Assembly: GCF_024679095.1 (NCBI RefSeq)
Contig: NC_066517.1
Location: forward strand, 20,954,540 to 21,018,539
DNA length: 64,000 nt
Direction of reading: 5' to 3'
Origin: Eriocheir sinensis
Taxonomy: Eukaryota; Arthropoda; Malacostraca; Decapoda; Varunidae
How positions within the stretch are numbered: the stretch's first letter is position 1; the number at the start of each line of letters is the position of its first letter. The position numbers and the translations under genes were made by a program. Below are positions 21,096 through 31,689 of the stretch, piece after piece. The notes under the pieces are model-generated. The model did not search any database, was not told where the DNA came from, and saw only the letters and a list, made by a program, of their open reading frames with translations.

Positions 21096-21539
21096 CATGC
21101 AAATCAACGGTGAAATACGAGCGACTTTGAAGATTCCGACTTGAGACTTGACGAAGAGCAGACGAGGACATGGAGAGAGAGAGAAAGAGAGAAAGAGAGA
21201 AGAGTGGGAGACAAAAATGCAGAGAAAATGATATATACGATAATAGTAAATCGCTTTCTTTTTGTACTTTACCGTTTTCAGGATATTCACAGTTTGTTTT
21301 TCTCCTTTTTCTCCGTTCCTACCTTCCTTTCTACATCAGGGTTTTTTTTCCTCTCTTTATAACCCCATTTTCTTCCTCTATTTTTTTTCTATTTCTACTT
21401 TTTCTATTTACAGGTAATTTTTCAAGACAACATTAATATTCACCAATCTATTTTCCAATCTATTTTCCTCCTCTTTCTCATGTCATCCTTTTTATTATAT
21501 CTCTTTCTTCCTTCCTTCTTTCTTTTTTATAATCTACGT

Positions 21540-22545
21540 ACCGTTTAACTTCTTCCTTCCATTCTACCTTCCTGCTTCCTTTTCCTCTTAATCTTCAATC
21601 TTTCTATCTCCCATCCTACCATACCCCCTTCCTTCCTTTCCACCTTCCTGCTTCCTTTTCCTCTCAATCTTCAATCTTTCTATCTCCCTTCCTACCATAC
21701 CCCCTTCCTTCCTTTCCACCTTCCTGCTTCCTTTTCCTCTCAATCTTCAATCTTTCTATCTCCTTCCTACCATACCCCTTCCTTCCTTTCCACCTTCCTG
21801 CTTCCTTTTCCTCTCAATCTTCAATCTTTCTATCTCCTTCCTACAATACCCACTTCCTTCCTTTCTAACTTCCTGCTTCCTTTTCCTCTTAATCTTCAAT
21901 CTTTCTATCTCCCTTCCTACCATACCCCCTTCCTTCCTTTCCACCTTCCTGCTTCCTTTTCCTCTCAATCTTCAATCTTTCTATCTCCCTTCCTACCATA
22001 CCCCCTTCCTTCCTTTCCACCTTCCTGCTTCCTTTTCCTCTCAATCTTCAATCTTTCTATCTCCCTTCCTACCATACCCCCTTCCTTCCTTTCCACCTTC
22101 CTGCTTCCTTTTCCTCTTAATCTTAAAACTTTCTAACTCCCTTCCTACCAAACCCCTTCCTTCCTTTCCACCTTCCTGCTTCCTTTTCCTCTCAATCTTC
22201 AATCTTTCTATCTCCTTCCTACCATACCCCCTTCCTTCCTTTCTAACTTCCTGCTTCCTTTTCCTCTCAATCTTCAATCTTTCTATCTCCCTTCCTACAA
22301 TACCCCCTTCCTTCCTTTCTACCACCCTGCTTCCTTTTCCTCTCAGTCTTCAATCTTTCTATCTCCCATCCTACCATACCCCCTTCCTCCCTTTCCACCT
22401 TCCTGCTTCCTTTTCCTCTTAATCTTCAATCTTTCTATCTCCCATCCTACCATACCCCCTTCCTTCCTTTCTAACTTCCTGCTTCCTTTTCCTCTCAATC
22501 TTCAATCTTTCTATCTCCCTTCCTACCATACCTCCCTCCTTCCTC
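21540..22545. repeat. 76-bp pyrimidine tandem array, about 13 units
   Basis: CTGCTTCCTTTTCCTCT recurs at 21572, 21648, 21724, 21798, 21873, 21949, 22025 and 22101 and onward to about 22487, a spacing of 75-77 bp. Units end in TATCTCCCTTCCTACCATAC. The right flank (to about 22700) is C/T-rich and non-tandem. Confidence 0.95.
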
Positions 22546-22950
22546 CATACCTCCCTACATTCCACTGCCTCTCTCCCCTCACTTTTTCTCTATCCTCCTC
22601 CTTACCATATCTCTCCCCTTTCTCCATACCTCTTTACATTCTTTCCTTCCCCTCACTACCCTCCTCCCTTCCTCCCTCATTCCTGTTTCCACTTATCTAC
22701 CCTCTACCTTTCACCGCCGCCCTTTTATGTTGAGCGAATGAATGAAAAATAAACGTTTAAAATCATCTCCTTTCCTCCCTTTCCCATTTTTTTTCCTATT
22801 TACCTTCTTTATCTTCCTTTCATCTACCGTTCGCACTCGGCAAATAGTGATTAAAATATACGAAAACAACGTTATCAGCGCTATCACGAAGCTGTGTTTG
22901 CGTAGGACGAGTGGCACATACAACCAATGAAGGAATGCGTTAAGGGAGCC
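22546..22950. other. Pyrimidine-rich flank and mixed sequence
   Basis: C/T-rich to about 22730, then mixed DNA. No gene supported. Confidence 0.55.
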
Positions 22951-22953
22951 AAG

Positions 22954-23083
22954 AGGAGGAGGAGGAGGAGGAGGAGGAGGAGGAGGAGGAGGAGAGTGAG
23001 AGGTGAAGTACGTGCTGACGAGGACGAAGGGAGACAGGTAGAGAGGTAGAGAGGGAGAGAAGGAGAGAGGGAGGGGAGGAGAG

Positions 23084-23173
<90 letters not shown>
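22954..23173. repeat. (GGA)n and (GA)n microsatellites
   Basis: (AGG)13 at 22954-22994 and (AG)42 at 23090-23173, joined by GA/GAGG-rich purine DNA. Confidence 0.95.
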
Positions 23174-23178
<5 letters not shown>

Positions 23179-23404
23179 TGGGCTATCTCTCAAGGACTAC
23201 ACACACAAAAGATTAAGAACTGTGCAATATATTTATACAGACCAAACCAAACATATTTTTTCTTCTTCCTCGCGAGAAATAAGATAAAATTATTCTCCGC
23301 TGAAGTGAGAAAGGTATATATACACTTCTCTATCGTTTTCCAGCTACAAGATACTTAACTTTTAGACCAGTCGGTAAAATACACTGGAATGGCGGAGAAA
23401 AGAC

Positions 23405-23925
23405 AGAAAAAAGATAGCTTGCTTGGATAGTGTTTGCTTGGTTGGGCTTGGAGAGAAGACAGCTTGCTTGGTTGGGCTTGGAAAGAAAAGACAGCTTGCT
23501 TGGTTGGGCTTGGAAAGAAGACAGCTTGCTTGGTTGGGCTTGGAAAGAAAAGACAGCTTGCTTGGTTGGCTTGCTTAAAAAAAAAAAAAAAAAAAAAAAA
23601 AACTTGCTTGGTTGGGCTTGGAAAGAAAAGACAGCTTGCTTGGTTGGACTTATAAAGAGAAAGACACCTTGCTTGGTTGGGCTTGGAAAGAAAAGAAAGC
23701 TTGCTCGGTTGGCTTGCTTGAAAAAAAAAAAAAAAATAAAAAAAAACACTTGCTTGGTTGGGCTTGGAGAGAAAAGACAGCTTGCTCGGTTGGCTTGCTT
23801 GAAAAAAAAAAAAAAAAAAAAAAAAAAAAGACAGCTTGCTTGGTTAGGCTTGGAAAGAGAGGACAGAAAAATACGGCATGCTTGGTCAGTGCTTGCTTGG
23901 TTTGGGCCTGACTTGAGTTGTTCCA
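23405..23925 (+). repeat. GCTTGCTTGGTTGGGCTTGG minisatellite with poly(A) tracts
   Basis: Units of about 33-42 bp made of TTGCTTGGTTGGGCTTGG and AAAGAAAAGACAGC repeat about 12 times. Three A-runs of 14-30 bp interrupt it (about 23577, 23720 and 23802). The A-runs follow a GGTTGGCTTGCTTGAAAA junction each time, suggesting that a unit with its A-run was itself copied. Confidence 0.9.
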
Positions 23926-23965
23926 GCGTAAAATGAGGCTCTTCCAGAACTAGGAGTGATTAAAA
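23879..23965 (+). repeat. Duplicated segment, copy 1
   Basis: TGCTTGGTCAGTGCTTGCTTGG, a GACTTGAGTT-like block, GAGGCTCTTCCAGAACT and AGGAG match 24408-24490 in the same order. It lies at the right edge of the minisatellite. Confidence 0.7.
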
Positions 23966-24296
23966 GTGGTGAAGATAGGGAAGGAAATAAAGAAAGGTAG
24001 ATACGATAACAAAAGGAAAGGAGGTAGAGGTAGTGGGGGAAAGAAAGGAAGGGAAGTACGATGGGAAGAGGAGAGATGAGGGTATAGGGAAAATAGCGGG
24101 GGAAAGAAAAGAAAGGTGTGCTATATGGTAAGGAGAGGTGAGGAGAAGAGATGATGGAATGTTGAATGGTAGAGGGTAGGAGCGAAAGATGATGAGGTGG
24201 GAGAGTGCGCGTTCGCCTACAAAGATCACCATTGCTCTTACGGACAAAACGAGTACAATTTCTGTCACCAAGAAATGTACCCCAAACGGCAAACAA

Positions 24297-24346
24297 TGAT
24301 TTATCTATCTATCTATCTATCTGTCTATCTATCTATCTATCTAACT
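24297..24346. repeat. (TATC)n microsatellite
   Basis: About 11 TATC units with one TGTC variant. The 23966-24296 stretch before it is purine-rich and then mixed; no gene is supported. Confidence 0.93.
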
Positions 24347-24407
24347 ATATATCAAGTGTCGTCCATGTAAGCAGGTGAATCTGAAAATAAATGATAGGAA
24401 AGGGGAG

Positions 24408-24490
24408 CAGCTTGGTCAGTGCCTGCTTGGTTGGGCTTGACACGAGTTACAGAATGATGCTCTTCTAGCACTGGGAGGGGCGGGTTCAAG
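24408..24490 (+). repeat. Duplicated segment, copy 2
   Basis: Contains CAGCTTGGTCAGTGCC, GCTTGGTTGGGCTTGACAC, GAGTTACAGAATGATGCTC and TTCTAGCACTGGGAG. It corresponds to 23879-23965 without the adjoining minisatellite. Confidence 0.7.
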
Positions 24491-24720
24491 CTTGTTTGGG
24501 GCTACTTGTAAACACGGCCTATCTCTAAATTGATCTTGGGGAGGGGTGGGGGTGTAAGAAGGAGGATAGATCAGGAGACTTTGGTAAACATATTGGGCCA
24601 TTGTGAATCACTTACGAATTATGCCGAAAATCTATCGTAGACCAAGTGATGTTTTTGAAGGGGTTCCATCCTTAAATATCCAACTATCTAAACATAAAAT
24701 TCTCTTTTTGGCCACTCTAC

Positions 24721-24816
24721 TCTATTCAGGAGCAGCAAGTAGCGGGCTTTTTTCTTTTTTCATTATTGTTTTGTTTTTTTACGCCCTTGCGCTGTCTCCT
24801 CTGCTGTAAAAAAAAG
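24721..24816 (+). mobile_element. Element D, sense-oriented 3' end
   Basis: GCAGCAAGTAGCGGGC, a T-rich stretch, ACGCCCTTGCGCTGTCTCC and TCTGCTGT followed by an A-run is the reverse complement of the copies at 4785 and 41936. Here the poly(A)-like end is on the plus strand, supporting a retroposon 3' terminus. Confidence 0.75.
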
Positions 24817-25060
24817 GCAAATAAAAAGATACTAAAAGATAAATAACTACATATAAAACTAATTAAAAAAACACAGGAAACAAAAGGAAGAAATTAAGTA
24901 CACAAACATAAGACATACAAAATACAGGCAATATAAACCAAAACTAATACTCACAAAACAAATAAAACATACAAACACAAAGTAAAACAAATAAAAATAA
25001 AAAACGAATCAAGGCGTAAATAATCCAAACGTACATACAACGAATCCATAAATTAATGAT
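24817..25060. other. A-rich spacer
   Basis: AT-rich DNA with AAATAAAA and ACATACAA motifs. No gene. Confidence 0.6.
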
Positions 25061-25590
25061 AAAAAAACAACACCACCAAGCAGCCATTAGTCAAGCGGGC
25101 ATCCCTCACCTCCGCAACACGCCCGACGCTAACATATTCCGTCTCGTCTATCCCTTTATCATCAATTCTCGAACGCTTATTAGCACACGAGAGGCAACAC
25201 CCGAACCTCGCCTTGCCGAACCCCCACCCTGCCCCCTCGCACCCCCACCCCTCCTAGACAGTCCCCAACCCTCCCCTCACCACATCAACCCTTCCCAGAC
25301 AGTCCCCTTCCCTCCCCCACCCCCAACCCTTCCAACACAGTCCCCTTCCCTCCCCCACCCTCAGTTCTCCCCAGACAGTTCCTCCCCCAAGTCCCCGTTA
25401 GCCCCAGCATCAGTATCAACCCGCCCCCAGTCTGTTCCTTCTCTACCCAGCCCCAGTACCCCGGTCCCTCCCTTTTCAGTACCCGTTTTGCCCCATCTAA
25501 GCCCGAAGTACCCTAAGCCATAACCAAGCCTTAACTCGTTCTAACTAAGCCTTAACACACCATTCCCAGCCTGAACTACGCCCTAACTCC
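25061..25590. other. C-rich low-complexity segment
   Basis: A 155-codon frame (25056-25523, +) begins with 50 residues of mixed composition, then becomes Pro/Ser-rich from CCCCA/CCCAG repeats (CCCAGACAGTCCCC recurs). With no motif, no splice signals and a repeat-derived C-terminal half, I do not call it a gene. Confidence 0.5.
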
Positions 25591-25865
25591 CCTTAAAAAT
25601 ATACTCAAGTCGGCATTCTCGGACGCAGCTGCCTCTCAAGTCAACTATTTCAAAACGGAGAGAGAGAGAGAGAGAGAGCATTCGCGTTCCCATGAGTGTT
25701 TTTTTCACGTTCATGGTGCAAAGCTTCTTCAAATTACCACCAGGGTCATTAAACTACCCACCCACGAAAATGCCCACAACTCCTACGAAAGTCTTGTCAA
25801 GTACATGTGCTTGGGCGCTGAAATGCTTGAGAATGTAACCTTTAATTTAATCAACACTATATCTT
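25591..25865 (-). mobile_element. Element D, 5' module only, split by (GA)n
   Basis: On the plus strand CGGCATTCTCGGACGC, AAGTCAACTATTTCAAAA, CCCATGAGTGTTTTTTTCAC, AGGGTCATTAAACTACCC, AAATGCCC and TGTGCTTGGGCGCTGAAATG match 42150-42360. A (GA)10 run at about 25659-25678 replaces the AAAAGGAGA segment of other copies. Confidence 0.75.
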
Positions 25866-25867
25866 CC

Positions 25868-25998
25868 TTCAGGTTGGTTGCGCTTAAGTAGCGGAAAAAA
25901 TATCAAAGGTATGCTCCTTCTGAATGCTCCTCCTTCTCCCTCTTCTCCTCCTGAACCACCTCCTCCTTTTCCTCCTTTCCCCCTCCATCTCCCATTAG
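25868..25998 (+). repeat. 130-bp direct duplication, copy 1
   Basis: GGTTGGTTGCGCTTAAGTAG, CGGAAAAAATATCAA and TCCTTCTCCCTCTTCTCC through CCCATT recur at 26486-26612 with few changes. Confidence 0.85.
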
Positions 25999-26009
25999 GT
26001 ACCCCACAC

Positions 26010-26340
26010 GAGCCTTAACCCAAGATACAATCCGGTCCAGTCCTTGTCTTAACCCGCCTTAGAAAAGAATTAACCCACCTTAACGAGTCCTAAGATCCCC
26101 CAGGTGAGTCCTAAGGTACCCAAGACGCGTCCAGAGGCACCCCCAGACGATCCCTAACCCAAGCTACAACCCGGTCCAGTCCTTGTCTAAACCCGCCTAG
26201 AAAAGAATTAACCCATCCCTAACGAGTCCTAAAATCCCCCAGGTGAGTCCTAATGTACCCAAGACGCGTCCAGAGGCACCCCAGACGAACCCAGGCTACA
26301 ACGCGGTCCAGTCCAGTCCTTGTCTTAACCCTTCCTTCAC
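26010..26340. repeat. Tandem units of about 130-139 bp
   Basis: CCGGTCCAGTCCTTGTCT-type blocks follow AAGATACAA, AAGCTACAA and AGGCTACAA at about 26018, 26157 and 26286. Units also share AGGTGAGTCCTAA and CCAAGACGCGTCCAGAGGC. Two full units and one partial. Confidence 0.88.
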
Positions 26341-26485
26341 GCATCGACAGAACCACCTCGCCGGGCAGCATCAGGACCCAGACTCATCCATCTCCTGCCC
26401 CCGCCGAGCCTTCAGAATGTCCACTGCCACTGCCTCGCTCTCCTTATCTTGTCCGTCGCGCCTCCACCTCCTCCTCCTCCTCTTC

Positions 26486-26612
26486 CTTCGGGTTGGTTGC
26501 GCTTAAGTGGCGGAAAAAAATATCAAGGTACGGTTCCTCTGAATGTTCCTCCTTCTCCCTCTTCTCCTCCTCATGAACCACCTCCTCCTTTTCCTCCTTT
26601 CCCCCTCCCTCT
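26486..26612 (+). repeat. 130-bp direct duplication, copy 2
   Basis: Second copy of the 25868-25998 segment, 618 bp to the right. The 26010-26340 tandem units lie between the copies, so the whole block may have been duplicated. Confidence 0.85.
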
Positions 26613-28560
26613 CCCATCTTCCTCCCTGTCCCGTCCCTTCCCCCTCTTCCTTCTGAACCTCCCCCTTTGCCTCCTCTTTCCCTCTCCCTCCTCAACCTCC
26701 TCCTTTCCCTTCTCTTCCCTTCCCTCTCTCTCCCTCCCCTTCCTCCTCTCCCTCCAGTAGTAATATTCAAATGTGATGTTGTAAGATGATTTGTAGGGCG
26801 TGGGATGTATGTTTTTTTTTTATATGTTTGTCAGTTTATGTACATTTTTTTTATGTCTGGTTTGGCTATTTGTTTTTCTTCCTTTCTTTGCTTCACGGTT
26901 TTTTTTATCTGTTCTTTGTCATCGCTGTTTTTCTTCTTGGTTATTTTCCTTTCGTTTTCTTTTCGTTTTTTCAGTTTTCTTTCTTATACGTATTTTTTTC
27001 TTCCTTCTACCTTTTCTCTTCTCTCTCTATCGTTTTTTTTGCTGTTATCCATATTATTTTTCTTGGTCATTTTCCTTTCGTTTTCTTTTCGTTTTTCCTT
27101 TTCCTTTCTTATACGTTATCTTTTTCTCTACCTTTTCTTTTCTCTCTCTATCGTTTTTTTGCTGTTATCGATATTATTTATCTTGGTCTTTTTCCTTTTT
27201 CGTATCTTCCTGTTTTTTTTTTCTCTTCTCTTCAATGTCTTTTTTCCTCTACCGATTCCAATGAGTATTTATGTTTCCATTTACTTTTTATTTTCTCTTT
27301 ATTTTCCTCTTTCATTTCTACTTCATCTCCCTTTATTTTTATTTATTCTTTCCTCATTTTCTTTCTTATCAGTGAGGGCTGTCTATTTTTTTTTTACATT
27401 CTTCTTTTTTTCCCTATCATTTTCTTTTCTTCTTCTTCATCATCTGCTTTTCCTTCCTTTTACTCCTCTTTTTCGCATCCGTGTTTCTATATTTCTTTAC
27501 TGTTTTTTTTATATTTTCATTCTTTTTTTTCCATTTCATTATTTTTTTTCTTTTTCTTCATCATCTTCTTTTCCTTTCTCTTATTCCTCTTTTTCGCGTC
27601 GGTTCCTTAATATTTCTTTACTACTTTCTATTTTATTTTTCTTATATTCTCATTTTTCTTTTTCCCTTTCATTTTCTTTTTCTTTTTCTTCATCATCATC
27701 TTCTTCTTTTCCTTTCTCTTATTCCTCTTTTTCGCGTCGGTTCCTTAATATTTCTTTACTACTTTCTATTTTATTTTTCTTATATTCTCACTTTTCTTTT
27801 TCCCTTTCATTTTCTTCATCATCATCTTCTTCTTTTCCTTTCTCTTATTCCTCTTTTTCGCGTCGAAGCTTTAATATTTCTTTACTGCAGTACTTTCTTT
27901 TTTTATTTTATTTCTTTATATTCTCATTTTTCTTCCTTTTCCCTCTCTTTTTCTTCTTCTTCATCGTCTCCTTCTTCTTTTCCTTCCTCTTATTCCTCTA
28001 CTTTTTTTTTTTTTATTCTTCTTCTTCTTCACTTTCATTTTGTTTTCTTTTTCTTCATCATCATCTTCTTTTCCTTCCTTACACTCCTCTACTTTCTATC
28101 TTTTTATATTATCATTCTTCTCCTTCACTTTCATTTTGCTTTCTTTTCTTCATCATCATCTTCTTTTCCTTCCTCTTATTCCTCTACTTTCTATTTTTTT
28201 ATATTATTATTCTTCTCCTTCACTTTCATTTTCTTTTCTTTTTCTTCATCATCTTCTTTTCCTTCCTTACACTCCTCTACTTTCTATTTTTATATATTAT
28301 CATTCTTCTTCTTCACTTTCATTTTATTTTATTTTTCTTCATCATCTTCTTTTCCTTCCTTACACTCCTCTACTTTCTATTTTTATATATTATCATTCTT
28401 CTTCTTCACTTTCATTTTGTTTTCTTTTTCTTCATCATCTTCTTCTTTTCCTTTCTCTTACTCCTCTTTTCCGCGTCGTTGCTTTAATATTTCTCTACTA
28501 CTGTTTCTTCTATATTTTTTTTCCCTGACTGCGCCCTTTGTTTGTGTCCTGCCGCGATGG
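26613..28560. repeat. 2-kb pyrimidine block with embedded ~127-bp and ~94-bp tandem units
   Basis: The plus strand is almost wholly C/T. TTATTCCTCTTTTTCGCGTC marks units at about 27591, 27718 and 27845 (126-128 bp). TACTTTCTAT within CACTCCTCTACTTTC marks units at 28090, 28185, 28278 and 28371 (93-95 bp). Long open frames (up to 560 aa of Phe/Ser/Leu/Tyr) simply reflect the absence of purines, hence of stop codons, and have no protein features. Confidence 0.85.
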
Positions 28561-28674
28561 TTTCGATAATAAATTTGCCGCATCACTAAGTTGGTTTTTC
28601 TTTTACTCTTTTTTTCGCACATTCTTCTTATTTTTTTTTTCCTCTCACCTTACCTCTAAAAACCTGCAGGGTCG

Positions 28675-28850
<176 letters not shown>

Positions 28851-29001
28851 AGGGGGGAGTCGTCTGGTATCCTCGCCGCTGCTTCACAATGTTTCGGGGT
28901 CTCGGAAAGAAGGATTTATTTTCGGAAGGGTGACCACAAGGATTTTACGCTCCCCCGAAAAGGCGCGGAAACGTGAGGGGACGAGGGTAATACTGCTAAA
29001 G

Positions 29002-29052
29002 ACTTCTTCCTCCTCCTCCTCTTCTTCTTCTTCTTCTTCTTCTTCTTCTTCT

Positions 29053-29083
<31 letters not shown>

Positions 29084-29109
29084 TTTCTTCGTCTTCTTCC
29101 TCCTCCTCA
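29002..29109. repeat. (TTC)n/(TCC)n microsatellite
   Basis: About 20 TTC units bordered by TCC units. It ends exactly where the LINE family B copy begins. Confidence 0.94.
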
Positions 29110-29500
29110 TGTTCAGCAACGTCAATCACTCCAAACTCTTCACGCTAAAAGCTAATCCGAGAGAAAGAAACAACGGTAAAGCAATTCAAGCGAGGCGATG
29201 CAGCACAGATATCGGTAGGAGTATTTTCTCGAGCAGAGTCGTCCTCCAAGGGAACAGCCTTCCCAAAGGAGTGGTTGGTGCGGAAGCAATCAACTCTTTT
29301 AAGAATCGCATTGACAGTTACTTTGCAATGTCAGGAGTGAGCTAAACGTATTCAGGAATACCCACAAAGTGCTTTAATATTTTCCGCAGGTCACTTTAGT
29401 CACTAGTGGCTGACGGATTAAGTGTATCACTAAAACTAGGCAGCCTCGAAATGAGCAAACAGGCTTTCTGCTGCCTACTCGTCCAAGTTTGCATGTTTAC
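29109..29500 (+). mobile_element. LINE family B, copy 2: RT C-terminus plus 3' UTR
   Basis: The frame from 29109 contains NHSKLFTLKANPRERNN, then RCSTDIGRSIFSSRVV, GNSLPKGVVGAEAINSFKNR and IDSYFAMSGVS, ending at TAA near 29343. It is the same protein tail as the copy at 6713-7045 (W of the WNSLP motif replaced by G here, by a stop there). The 3' UTR shares GTGGCTGACGGATTAA, CAGGCAGCCTCG-like and GGCTTTCTGCTGCCT blocks and ends AAGTTTGCATGTTTAC, a degenerate 8-bp repeat, followed by TTCTCCTCC. It is heavily 5'-truncated; the 5' border is the (TTC)n tract. Confidence 0.85.
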
Positions 29501-29596
29501 CCCTTCTTCTCCTCCTCCTCCTATGTTTTTCTGTCTGATTATGTCCTACCGAAGACGCGACAAACAGATAAGTGAGAAAATTATTGTTCTCCCTTC

Positions 29597-29599
<3 letters not shown>

Positions 29600-29635
<36 letters not shown>

Positions 29636-29896
29636 TTCATCGTTTCACTTTACTTTTATTCTTATGTTCTACCTTCATTGTTTCCTCCTCTTTTACGCTG
29701 CTTTATCCTCCTTCTCTAGTCCAGCTTTTTTTTTTTTTGTATATTTTCTCTCTCGCCGTAACAATAAATCTCACGCTTTCTTTATGTTTGTCGTAGAGAA
29801 AAGAATAACCGAGAAAATGTGTGTACAGAAAGTGAAGTATGAGATGGTAACTACAAGGGGCGTCTTTTTTTTTTTCTCGAGATGTACGCCAAATAT

Positions 29897-29940
<44 letters not shown>
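29600..29940. repeat. Two (CT)n microsatellites
   Basis: (CT)17 at 29600-29633 and (CT)21 at 29899-29940, with T-rich non-repetitive DNA between. The stretch from 29941 to 30590 is mixed sequence, including a short (CA)n at about 30150; no gene is called. Confidence 0.93.
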
Positions 29941-29942
<2 letters not shown>

Positions 29943-30589
29943 ATCTATATCCAAGTTTGTCCCTTTTTCTATCTTAATCTTTCATTCTCTTTTTTCTCTT
30001 TTTTTTCATTTTTCTCTTTTTTCATTTCTACATCTTTCTTTCTCTTTTTCTCGACTAATGCACTCTGACAATAGCAATACAAAACAAAAACATCCGCACC
30101 GTTGGAAACAAGGAATCAAAACAACACAAGAGACTGAACCTTCATGAACCACACACACACACACACACACACATAGACGCACGAGAATACAGATCTTTTT
30201 TTTCCTCTTGACTCTGCCTGTGCTTAAGGAAGAGAAAACACAGAATCAACACAAAAAAGAGAGAGAGAACCTTAAAAAAACCACACACACAACCACGCAC
30301 AGAAGAACACAAAAGACAAATTTCCCAGACTCTCGCTGCGCCTCAGGAAAATGAAATATCCGCGTGTTTGCATTCCTCGCCTGAGTTCCCCCGCGCCATA
30401 CATCGCATCATGTTCGCACTCACCCGGAAAATAGTTACCTCGGTCCTTGACTCTCCCTTTTCCTACCCAGACAACCTGCAATGAGCTCAGTGGCGCCGCG
30501 GCCGGGGAGGGGGGAGGGTGTGTGTGCCTGCCGGCCTGTTATTGCTTGAGGTGGGAGCCAAGGGGTCAGACGGATGGGTAGAGGGAGGC

Positions 30590-31080
30590 AGACAGGCTGA
30601 CGCGAGACGAAGACATATTGAATGATGGACAAGTAGACAAGGCAGAGAGAGCGAAAGACTGACAAAAAAAGGTACACAGATGCAGAGGTTGACGTGAAAC
30701 AAAGACATATTGAATGATGGACAAGTAGACAAGGTAGAGAGCGAAAGACTGACAAAAAAAGGTACACAGAGGTAGGGATTGACGTGAAACAAAGACATAT
30801 TGAATGATGGACAAGTAGACAAGGTAAAGAGAGCGAAAGACTGACAAAAAAAGGTACACAGAGGTAGGGATTGACGCGAAACAAAGACAGAATGATGGAT
30901 AAGTAGAAAAAGGTAGAGATAAACCAAAAGACTGACAAAAAAGGTACACAGAGGTAGAGATTGACGTGAGACATAGACAAATAGAATGATTGACAGATAT
31001 ACAGAAAAATGTAGAGACCGAGAGATTGACAGGAAAAAAGAAAGATAAACTAAGGCAGAATCAGGTAGGTTATATAGACA
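30590..31080. repeat. 91-bp tandem array, about five units
   Basis: ATTGAATGATGGACAAGTAG-type blocks occur at about 30617, 30709, 30799, 30890 and 30981. Units share GAAAGACTGACAAAAAAAGG and TACACAGAGGTAG. An A/C-rich stretch with short (GATA)n and (ACAA)n runs and no gene follows to about 31420. Confidence 0.92.
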
Positions 31081-31420
31081 GACAGGCAAACGAACATCAT
31101 GATAGGTAGATAAGAGAGACAGATAGATAGATAGATAGACAAGTAGAGAGGCAAACAGTGAAACAAAACCCCAAAAAATGATGCACATGGAAAGACAGAC
31201 AAACAAACAACGATAAACAAGTACAAAGACAAATAGACACAAACACAAACACAAACAAACAAGTATTCACAAACAACAAAGGTCGGAAAACACACAAACA
31301 CACACACACAAAAAAAAAACACGTAATAAAACCATAAATCAAAACCAAGTCGTAAAAAAAATAGTAAAAACGAGACAAAACAACAAAATGAAAAATAGAA
31401 ACATTCATCTCCAGGAAAAC

Positions 31421-31689
31421 CAAACCATCCAACCCTTTCCCAATCGTTCCCTGAGTTGACCTCTTGAGAGCACGCCACTGGGGGGAAGGGAGGGGAGGGG
31501 GGGTGAGGTCAGGGGTCATACCAGTAAGGGAAGGAGTGGAGAGGAGGATGGGGAGGGGTGAGAAGAGGCGGGATGAGTACAGGAATATATTACGAGACCG
31601 CGATCTATTTCTTAACTCTTGCGAAATCCTCCATGTCGAATCGCTTGCTTTTTGCACTTGTCGGTTTAGATTCGTTTGTTTGTCTTAGA
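31421..31689. other. Non-repetitive spacer
   Basis: G-rich segment (about 31470-31570), then mixed sequence. No gene supported. Confidence 0.5.

Noticed and set aside
25056..25523. 155-codon Pro/Ser-rich frame
   Set aside because: The C-terminal two thirds come from C-rich repeats; no domain, splice sites or poly(A) signal.
26805..28487. 560-codon Phe/Ser/Leu-rich frame resembling a membrane protein
   Set aside because: Pyrimidine-only DNA cannot form stop codons on this strand. Overlapping frames are equally open and no amphipathic or topogenic pattern is kept.
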